A DNA stretch of 64,000 bases from Hyaloperonospora brassicae (Eukaryota > Oomycota > Peronosporomycetes > Peronosporales > Peronosporaceae): positions 62,001 through 126,000 of the forward strand of contig CANTFL010000226.1 of NCBI GenBank assembly GCA_947650285.1. Direction: 5' to 3'. The position numbers and the translations under genes were made by a program. The stretch's first letter is position 1; each line of letters begins with the position of its first letter. Of the stretch, positions 34,795-42,975 are shown in pieces. The notes beneath the pieces were generated by a model that was not told the DNA's origin, searched no databases, and saw only the letters and a list, made by a program, of their open reading frames with translations.

Positions 34795-35782
34795 ACACGC
34801 GCTTCTGGCGCTTGTAGACGGATTGCAAGTTTGCAATCGCGTCACGCATCTCAGCCGAGATGTGTGCCCTTCCCCAGGGCGAATTTAGGGAATACACATC
34901 CCTATGTGCACGCTGCGAGTTGTCAACACAACTCGCACAAGGGTCTCCCCATGTGAGGCAAGGAATGCCTGCCTCACTCGATAAAAAATGCAACCGGTAC
35001 CTAGCACCGGTTGGCGTTCGCCGTTCGAACCTGAGGCGTGTCGCCTCAAATTTCTTGAGCCACCCTTCTCGTCCAAAATTCTTAACATTTTGGACGAACG
35101 CGTTCCACGCAGCCAAAAGCGAGGCCTTGTCACGGTTTTGGTTGCTGTTGTACCATCGATGTCTAAGGAAGATATCGAGATACTAGTCTTCCTCAGCGCA
35201 AAAGTTCTTCGCGTTGGAACTCAAGCCGTGAAGCTCAGTTGCATCGAATAAGGGTATTCGATGATGTTGGGTTGTCTCGTGAGACAAACAATTCATGGGC
35301 CGTTCGAGCAAACGCCACGGCTTCGGCTCAGCACGCTTCACAGTGGTACCCTTGTCGGTACCACGGCTCCCAGATTGACGACGGCTCACGCCCTCGTCAT
35401 CACGCTCGTGCGAAGACGCACGAGCCGGCGGTGGTAAGGAATAGTATTCCTCACCGACCTGATCATCGTCATCACTGCCGAACATACTGTGATGCAAATC
35501 ACGAGTCCGTTCGTTCGGCAGTGGCCTTAGCGAATACTGAGGCGTCGCCGGTGAGCGAGACGCCTCTGGAGCATTGCCCGAGTCAGACACGTCTGATTCG
35601 CCCGAGTAGATAACCGCAACGTTGGGGTCATCATGCGCACGCGGTGAGGTGCCGCGTGCACCTGCCGAACCTATTGCTGCAGGCGAAGAAGGAGCAGCAG
35701 AAGACGAATCGTTTAAGGCAGATGCTGGCACAGCACCGGGCTGTGTAGGTCTTAAGTCACCTCGCAAAGACATGTTAACCAT
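34733..35782 (-). CDS. Long antisense ORF between chromodomain and 3' LTR of Gypsy A copy 2
   Basis: From ATG at 35782 the minus strand stays in one frame for 350 codons to a stop at 34733, with a single internal TAG at 35183-35185. The first 130 residues are Ser/Pro/Asp-rich and look disordered (SGESDVSDSG, FGSDDDDQVGEEYY). The second half looks globular, with Trp/Phe-rich helices (AAWNAFVQNVKNFGREGWLK), a CLTWGDPCASC cysteine cluster and a basic YKRQKR segment. It overlaps the last 62 bases of the sense chromodomain frame, tail to tail. I do not recognise the family. The sense strand opposite carries no pol homology past 34794. Confidence 0.5.
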
Positions 35783-35892
35783 GCGAGGTCAAGCGGAAAG
35801 TTAATGGAACGGACCCAAAAAGTGCTCTCTGTCCCAATGGTGGCCAACGGATGACCGCCATATTTTCAATAGTCACGCGATGACTATCAGTT

Positions 35893-35904
35893 AAGGGGAG
35901 AGGA
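35893..35904 (+). promoter_or_regulatory. Polypurine tract of Gypsy A copy 2
   Basis: AAGGGGAGAGGA lies immediately before the TG of the 3' LTR, the expected position for the plus-strand DNA primer. Confidence 0.8.
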
Positions 35905-36296
35905 TGTAACGGGGCAGCCCGTTACATGGAAATTGTCATTTGAATGATAATGACAATAAAGAATATGCAGTTGAATATTCTTTGAACAATATCACCAAAG
36001 TGGTGATATTGAAAGGTCGACCAAAGAGTCTGTTCATTGGTTGATATCTTGATGATATCAACCCATCAATCGCCGCAAGACGCGCGCAATGAGTGGTGAC
36101 GAGACGTCACCATACACTCAGTTATATATGCATAATTAAGTTAAGTCAAACAGAGAGACAGTAGTTAAAAGAATTAATTATATTAATATACCAGTTCTGC
36201 TTTTACCTTACCTACGCTTCCTCGCTTGTCTTGTGTACATCTGTCGAGGCACCGATACCCTTGCGTTAAGTTCACGCAAGGGTGTGCCCCGTTACA
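35905..36296 (+). repeat. 3' LTR of Gypsy A copy 2
   Basis: 392 bp, TGTAACGGGG...CCCCGTTACA, closely matching the LTR of copy 1 and the solo LTR at 292-681 but not its own 5' LTR. Perfect stems: 35905-35913 with 35918-35926; 35932-35940 with 35949-35957; 35988-35997 with 36001-36010; 36039-36048 with 36054-36063; 36258-36266 with 36274-36282. Confidence 0.92.
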
Positions 36297-37404
36297 TCTT
36301 GTGAACGCGTACGGTCAGACGTATTGGATCGTGGATCACATAGTAGGTAACGATGATCGTCTTCGCGATGTGGAATCGCCGACTCCTTACTCACGCGGAA
36401 TTTCACTTGCGTGCAAGTGCTGTGTATGTTGGCCAGGATTTTAAAATCAGCAGGATACGGAGCCATGTTCCTCGACTCTTTGCGAGGTTACAGATTTTGT
36501 AGAGGCGTGTGTGTCGATGGAGCTGACATATATTGGCGTGGTTGCGGAAGTCAACATTCTCGTGGGGTCCAAACGACGACGATGTTGTGGAGAATTGTCA
36601 CTTCGACCACGGGTATGAGAGCGAAAATGGGAACGTCGTGATGTATATGCATCATCAAGACTCTGAGGATGTAAGCGTCCTCGTGAATTAGTTCCATATA
36701 GACCACGAGAACGAGAGCGTCGTGGAAAATTTACATCATCCACAACGACCACAAGATGAAGAAGGTTGACGCCTTCGAGACACATCACGGATCCATTTTC
36801 GCAGATTGAACTCATACTTTTGGATCTAAAGTCATTCGTATTCGCTAAGTGGATCATCAGCGACGTGTCGTCGCCATTCTACGCAAAATTGACGTGCCAT
36901 TGATTTACAAGAGTGACACGTTTATGCTCACGTAGACGTAGCAACGTCAGTCCACGTTCCACGCGTTCTGTCATATTTTCTCACGCAACAAACCGATAAA
37001 GTGATTGGTATTATCTATAGTCAAGACATTGCGGAAAGCTTTTTCCCTTCTCAATATTCCGTCTTTTAACGCCAGATAAAATGTCATTATGAACATCGAA
37101 GAGTATATGATATGCCGTTAAGGCACTTCGTGCGCAATATGCGGAAAATCCGGAAGTAATCTTGCATCATTATAATATCGTTCAGATCTTAAGCTCCAGA
37201 CATTTGGTACAACGACCAATAAATAAAGTGTGGGTCTATCTCATGGATGGTTAATGGTTGATTGCCCACCTGCTGATGGTGTTAGCGACAGCTGTGCTGT
37301 GGGTGCTTGTGTATTCAGCAGCCATCGTTTGGTACGGATGTGATTGTGGTGGATTGTACTTATAGCACTCACGGTTGGTGAGTGCTGTTTTGAGAAGAAG
37401 GTGA
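36297..37404. other. 3' internal region of an older (family-B?) element
   Basis: Starts at the target duplication of Gypsy A copy 2 and ends with a purine-rich GAGAAGAAGGTGA (37392-37404) before the family-B LTR, so it is probably the 3' interior of a plus-strand family-B element. The minus frame 36447-36857 (136 codons, Arg/Ser-rich) would be antisense to that element. Short inverted repeats such as CCACGA/TCGTGG at about 36700-36725 are present here too. No pol domain recognised. Confidence 0.5.
36447..36857 (-). CDS. Uncharacterised minus-strand frame, antisense to the family-B remnant
   Basis: 136 open codons with an Arg/Ser-rich middle (RRSRSRGLYGTNSRGR). By position, between older pol-like DNA and a 3' LTR and on the antisense strand, it is in the same situation as the antisense ORF of Gypsy A. 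No similarity to that ORF is visible by eye. It may be chance. Confidence 0.3.
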   Translation of the reverse strand: MIHLANTNDFRSKSMSSICENGSVMCLEGVNLLHLVVVVDDVNFPRRSRSRGLYGTNSRGRLHPQSLDDAYTSRRSHFRSHTRGRSDNSPQHRRRLDPTRMLTSATTPIYVSSIDTHASTKSVTSQRVEEHGSVSC

Positions 37405-37726
37405 TTTAATGGACTACCCCGTCACATACGTGTTTCTGATCAAGATATATTTTACTTACGTAGGGGATCTACTTTCAAGCTAGCGGAAGTGGCACGCCGT
37501 ATATTTTAGCTGGTTTATTGGGCTTGGTCCTAGTATTAGCCAGAAAGATATCGGCACGTAGAATAATTATTTCCCATGAGTCAAAGAAAACTATCCGTAC
37601 TTAGAATGATATACGACAAAACTATAAATAGCGCTAAATATACTTTACACTTAAGACTTAGGCTTTACGGCTTCCTTAAAGCGAAGATAGCGTAAGCTAA
37701 GTAAGGGGTATTCTAGCCCCGTTTCA
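37405..37726 (+). repeat. Family-B LTR (3' LTR)
   Basis: About 322 bp, the reverse-complement partner of 24144-24463. It is preceded by a polypurine tract (37392-37404) and not followed by a primer site, so it is a 3' LTR of a plus-strand element. Ends have drifted (TTTAAT...GTTTCA). Confidence 0.78.
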
Positions 37727-38495
37727 AATGTGACGATGGCGAAAGACTTAAGGTCCGGACTCACCAATGCAAAGGCCTTCCACGAACAAAGTAAAATTAT
37801 CGTTATCCGGAACATAATGGGTTGTATCGAAGCTATGAAAGGTATAACTAAATCGTGGATAATGGCTTGCAAATTGATCTTTACCTGATGGGTAGACAAG
37901 ACATAGGCGTACACGGGCTTTTGGTTAAAGAAACAAAATAAAGATAAGATGTTATTATAATGACATTCTCGTTCAAGAGGTATAGTATGAAAAGATATTA
38001 CATTCCAGTCCCCACTTTTGCTTAACCCTGAGCTTTTACATACCTAACTTTACTCGCCGATCACAATAGAGATCAAGTTATAGTATGCACATCTCTTTCT
38101 CATGGATCCAATTTTAAAAATGATTACATTTCTGTTAATGTACATAACGGAGCTCACTATGCCTCGAAGAATTATCGCTTTTTCGTCGACTCGAGCCCAT
38201 TGCATTTTGTCTTATCAATATCACTTTAGACTTGGTACGACCCTTCAACAATGACGCGTAACATTGAAGAATCCTTTCACACACGCATTTTACACTTCAA
38301 GATCTTGTGTTACAAGATTATTTCAAGCAACGCCAAGCCAATGCTTCGAACTGTTCAGTCTGAGCGACGTTTTTGTCCTATAAAGAGGGAAGGGTGCTCG
38401 TTTGTTTCATCCTCGCAAAAATTCCGTCGTTCTGATGCATGTATTGGCCACAAATATTACATATTGTTGCCAAAAATTAATTAGAAATTTATTGA
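37727..38495. other. No features recognised
   Basis: Mixed-composition DNA between the family-B LTR and the first MULE-like element. The short frames (37651-37914 minus, 38251-38484 plus) have no recognisable domain. Confidence 0.4.
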
Positions 38496-39360
38496 GGGAA
38501 TTGCGAAATTCTGGCCCCTTTTCCTTAGATCACTCTTTTCCTTCAGAAAGTTATAAATACAAGGTACGCAATCGCCGTTGGACAGAGATATGTACTTTCT
38601 CAGCCACTTGGCCACGGGCGACATCTTGCGCGCTGCTGTAGCTGCTGGCACCGACATAGGCAAAAAGGTCAATGCCGCGATGGAGTCGGGCGCACTTTCG
38701 ACCGAAGAGATTGTCGTCGGTATCATTAAGGACGTCATCGAGAGTTCGAAATGCCGTCATGGCTTAGTTCTTGATGACTTTGCACGAACCTTCGTGCAGG
38801 AGAAAAAGGTGAGAACAAGAGGTGATACCTACAAGTGTCCAGGTTGCAACGCACAGGCTGACCATATGTCCCTCTTTTTGTATGCGTAGTCCTCGCAACT
38901 AAAATTGTACCTGCTGGCCTTCAATGACGTCTCTTGCGCTGGCTGGGCGTACGTGTCGTACCTAACAGTGACAACGGTCCTCAAGGCGCGTGATGGTGGC
39001 GATCTGGACTGAAGCCAAGTGGCACAAATCACGTGGGACGTTGTGTCACTGCCGCTCAAAATGGTTCAGACGATGGCCGTAATAAAGATTGTGCACGATG
39101 CCGTGGGCTTTGTGCTATACGCAACTTCGGAAGAAGGAAGCATGTTATTTCGCGGTGCCCGATCAGTTAACACTGGAGAAGCTAGACCACAGGCGTGAGC
39201 AGTATGCTATGTATTTCTTACGTATTATATGCCAATTAATGGCCCAGATTATTAAGTAATACCTTTGTCAGATATCAAACCTTAAAAAAAGCAATTTATT
39301 TATAATATTTTGAAGGAAGGGTGTAAATCTAAGCAAAGCGGAGTGAATTTAGCAATTCCC
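38496..39360 (+). mobile_element. MULE-like TIR element 1 carrying an adenylate kinase fragment
   Basis: About 865 bp bounded by inverted repeats of roughly 60-70 bp. The left end reads GGGAATTGCGAAATTC and then a CCTTTTCCTTAGAT..TTCCTTC block. The right end, in reverse complement, reads GGGAATTGCTAAATTCA and then CTTAGATTTACACCCTTCCTTC. The interior has a captured adenylate kinase piece at the left. Its right-hand 200 bp match 42425-42590 of element 2 in reverse complement. I could not find a matching 9-bp target duplication at the flanks. The MULE assignment rests on element 2, which carries a FAR1-like DNA-binding segment. Confidence 0.65.
38560..38889 (+). pseudogene. Captured adenylate kinase fragment
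   Basis: The plus frame starting at about 38560 reads SPLDRDMYFLSHLATGDILR, AAVAAGTDIGKK, SGALSTEEIVVGIIKD, CRHGLVLDDFARTFVQEKK. This is the AMP-binding part of adenylate kinase (compare HLATGDMLR...GKK...L-DE-VV-LI...GF-LDGFPRT--QAE of the AK2 type). Homology ends near 38812; the last 25 residues are unrelated. The N-terminal P-loop exon and the LID/C-terminal half are absent, and the DGFPR motif is DDFAR, so it cannot be a working enzyme. No intron is visible in the captured part. Confidence 0.8.
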
Positions 39361-42340
39361 TATATGTATCAGATGAAGGATTTGTTATCGAATGATTTCC
39401 GCGTTGCTTACATGGATCGACTGTGCAAATTTTCTTCTCTCTCTCTGCTGCTAGTCCTGGTTATAGAATCTTTTAAATTTAATAACTAACAGCACCAAGT
39501 GAAAAAAAGTTTTTACCTTAACTAGTATCTTTACACTAATCTTTAAGACTAAAAAAAGTGTCGAATGCGGATCTGATTTCGATCCGAGGTAAAACAAATT
39601 GAAACGAATAGTAAAGTATGCGTATTGGAAGAAATGTTAGATGATGCAATATACTAGGGCAAAGTTTAAAACGCACTACTACTGGAGGAAGCGAAAAAAT
39701 TTAATTTGAATGAAAATACCTTTCAGGATAAGCATATCTAGTGCATATATGTAACAATCACATTAAACCAAGGTTACAGGCTAAATGTACCGAGAAATTA
39801 TATTTTTAATGCATGCTATTGTTGTGTGCACCAAGATGCTGTTAATTATACCGAAACGGAATTTTAGCATATATTCTATACTTCCTGCTCAAAATAGGCG
39901 TACAATTTCGCTTACTTGATATGTGTCGATTGTAAAACTATAGCCAGTTAGTCGTCGCATGTAGCCACTACATGGACCGTTTGATTTTGTATTCTCTCTT
40001 TTATCTCCGTTTTCATCATGAACAGACGGTAGTGTATGCAGTATGTATCTCGTAGGGTTAGCGAAGAGGCATGATAAAATTTCGTCATTATTTCGTAATC
40101 AGATACATTATCTAGAATTTAAATCCATCTTATATCGATGTACTATAAAAGCAAAGCAATGGAACCGCAAAAGAATTAATTTGTATATGAAATAGTCAGA
40201 TGCATGTGTATGAAACGATCTTTACATCGAGCATCTTTCGCTGTATCGCTTCGAAAATAATATTGATGTCTGTAGCATACCAAACATACCACACTATGAA
40301 CAACCTATCGTCTTTTGTCTAATTAACGCTATATAAATTGGGAGAGGGTAGAACAATGTAGTCAAAAAGTGTCGTTGTACACATAATCAATGAGGTATGC
40401 AAGTCCGACGTTTCCAAATTTTTCAACTATAAACCCACTGCCCCAGAGCTATTAAAGTGTTTATTATTTATAAAATATTTGATTTAGGCAATTGTACCAA
40501 GCTTTGTCAACATCTGAGCATTAAAGTTAGCATCAAGTAATATTGCAGCGTGATGTGGTATTTATGTACGGTTACTTGAATCCGCTATATATTTAAATGC
40601 TGGATAAGGTAGTAAACATATTATATACTAAACGTTTACACCATTTATAGCGCGATACGTCGTGCTTGCGTGAGTGGTATCGGCCGTGTGATCATTAAGA
40701 CGAGCACTTTTTATTATTCGCTTTTTTACATGAGTGAAAGGTTGTCGGTATCATCTAATTTTTTTAATTATGGTAACTCAAATGACAAGGTATCGCAATA
40801 GTATCGGATCGCGACTATGACGGATGAGAAGTAGTGGTTTATAAAGGCCACTCAGAGGATGGATTAAATATATGAGGACCCGGTCGATAGGCAGTCATAA
40901 ATTAATTAAAAAACGGTGATTCATATAAATCTTTTTGAAATGATAATGCGAGAAAAAAGCAAACTTACCGCTTCTTTGTCCAAGAGAAATGTATTCTTAT
41001 AGTCACAAAGTTTCTAGCAACACAAGTGGTTTATAATAGCTCCTATTATAAACGAAACGGTTGAGGGTCAAATAGTTGGAAGAACAACGTCTCGAAAATC
41101 AAGTCGGTCATATGCGATATCGAAAGTACTCGGAGTGTATATGAGCGTCCGTAGAGCCCATTTCTCGTTTTGAGTATGGAATATTATTCTTTATTTTCAT
41201 GGCCACAGATGCCCGTATATTCGCGCTAATACAACTTCTGGACGCTTCGATTAAACGACGCCTCGATAAGACACATGCCATCGATGGACGAACATGAAAT
41301 TTGCTTTAATTTCTCGTATGATCGATAGTTTCAAATTTTACCGAAACACTTATACAAAAGTTTTTATTACTACTCTAAATAAAAGCTAAGATATAGCTAC
41401 ATGGATGGAATGAACGCGTGAAGATTATATTATAAAATTAGTACAACACTAACCTACGGTTGTGGTGCATTTCCCGACAAACCCACACATATTGTGGTAT
41501 AATTATCACACTTCGCCTCCAGTAAAACATTTAAATGGATTAACGGTGATGAAAAATATATTAAGAATAAGGAATGGTTGACAGAGGGACAATTTTGCCA
41601 CTAATGCTACTTCCTAAATTCCATGATCGGAATACAATACAAATTGGAAATAATATATAGGGTGGGATAAAAGTTTTAGGAAAATTGAGGCTCCCATTAG
41701 GCGCCTTTTGCGTGTATATTAGTAGTGTGACAAAGCCAAGTCTAGCGGTTTGCACGTGCCGTGTCCAGGAGTCGATATATGTAATGAATTTTATGGGCTT
41801 AAATTCCAGCGCTTTCGGCGAGCCTAAGATAATATAACTTTGTCGGAAATCTAGCTATTGCGGAAGTTGCAAATGCATTTCAGTTATTGCATTCTAATTT
41901 CAAGGCTATAAATTGCTTTTTACGAGACCGGTTTTATAAACGCTGGATCTGTTCGAAAAAGTTCGTGGTCAGTTTTGCAGGGAGCGAAGAAGACGAAATA
42001 AATACGAAATGCAAGGTTATGCGTCAATTCACCAGGTAGCGATGTATACATAGATAGAAGAAGAAAAGCTAAGATTATACAGTGAAAGAAATCAAAATTG
42101 CGTATTTATACAGAGTAAGGAGTACTCGTTTAAGCACAAAGCCAAAGCAATGTTTAAAATTTATACAAAAGAAATTTCAACAGAGTTTACTAATGTCAGT
42201 GTTTTGTACTGCTGTAGTAACTTGTCAACGCATCTCGTTTATTATCATCTGAGCCTTCTGAAGCCACGCCAAAAGCATAATAATAAACGGTTTTATTATA
42301 TCTTTTCGAAATACTAATACAAAAATGGATCACTATATTT
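39361..42340. other. AT-rich stretch between the two MULE-like elements
   Basis: No gene or repeat recognised. Only short random frames (e.g. 41561-41755 minus). Confidence 0.5.
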
Positions 42341-42608
42341 AAGGAATTGCTAAATTCACACCCTTTTTCCTTAGATTCACACCCTTCCTTAAAAATTTTT
42401 TATATAAAATTTATAATCAGTATAAGATTTGATACATGACAAAGGTATTACTCAATAATCGAGGCCAGTAATTGGCAAGTAATACGTAAGAAATACATAA
42501 GATACTACTCACGGATGTGGTATAGCTCCTCCAGCGTTTACTGATAGGGCACCGCGAAATAACATGCTACCTCCTCCCGAGGTTGAGTATGCCAGTTAGG
42601 ATCAACTT

Positions 42609-42806
42609 ATGAAAACTGTGCAGACGTTCGCACGTGGCCAAGGCTATGCTGTTACGATTATAGGTTCGATTGCAGGAAAGTGTGTCTACCTTAAATGTGA
42701 TCGAGGTGCCGTACACGTACCAAAGCTTGGAAAAAAGCGCCAACGCCAGACCAGCTCACGCCGAATCAATTGCCCGTTCCTTTTATGTGGAAATTTCTAT
42801 ATATAG
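42609..42806 (+). pseudogene. FAR1-type DNA-binding domain fragment of a MULE transposase
   Basis: 65 codons reading QTFARGQGYAVTIIGSIAG..VYLKCDRGAV...SSRRINCPFLLCGNF. This fits the FAR1/MULE N-terminal zinc-binding pattern (aFA---GYav--..S-----vyl-CDRgG-y---...sR-tgCPF-l), with the paired Cys residues of CDRG and CPF present. The following Trp and His-x-His part of the domain, and the transposase core, are absent. Confidence 0.6.
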
Positions 42807-42847
42807 GATTTTGAAGGAAGGTTGTGAATCGAAGGAAGAGGGGTGTG

Positions 42848-42922
42848 ATGTCGCCCGTAGCCAAGTGGCAGAAAAAATACTCGTCTTTGTCCAACGGCGA
42901 TTCCGTACCTAATATATAATAT
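42848..42922 (-). pseudogene. Second copy of the captured adenylate kinase exon (short)
   Basis: On the minus strand SPLDKDEYFFCHLATGDI matches SPLDRDMYFLSHLATGDI in element 1. The CHLATGD here fits the adenylate kinase consensus better (Cys kept). Homology stops after about 20 codons, where a TIR-like block begins. So both elements descend from one capture event. Confidence 0.7.
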
Positions 42923-42975
42923 TTGAAGGAAGGGTGTGAATCTATGGAAAAGGGTTTTGAATTTAGCAATTTCCT

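Larger units (their letters stand above)
28250..36296 (+). mobile_element. Gypsy family A, copy 2 (plus strand), complete in length but defective
   Basis: About 8.05 kb: diverged 5' LTR 28250-28701, gag about 28765-29860, protease about 30020-30345, pol 30358-34794 with RT, RNase H, integrase and chromodomain, antisense frames 34167-35782, polypurine tract 35893-35904, and 3' LTR 35905-36296. The 5-bp flanks TCTTC (28245-28249) and TCTTG (36297-36301) differ at one base and are a likely target duplication. The pol frame has four premature stops and a frameshift before the chromodomain. The interior and LTRs are packed with perfect short inverted repeats. Confidence 0.88.
42341..42975 (-). mobile_element. 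MULE-like TIR element 2, inverted relative to element 1
   Basis: About 635 bp. The left TIR at 42343-42410 (GGAATTGCTAAATTCACACCC...) and the right TIR ending near 42975 are the same repeats as in element 1. The segment 42425-42590 matches the right-hand part of element 1 in reverse complement (GGGCACCGCGAAATAACATG is shared exactly). It contains a FAR1-like frame at 42609-42806, then a second partial TIR-like block (about 42803-42848), then a short adenylate kinase remnant, then the terminal TIR. It is an internally rearranged relative of element 1. Confidence 0.65.

Noticed and set aside
34860..35613. Plus-strand frames opposite the long antisense ORF
   Set aside because: Short, overlapping and without pol similarity; the minus-strand frame is longer and more coherent.
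38829..39059. 76-codon minus frame in MULE-like element 1
   Set aside because: Could be a transposase piece, but no motif could be matched; left as part of the element.
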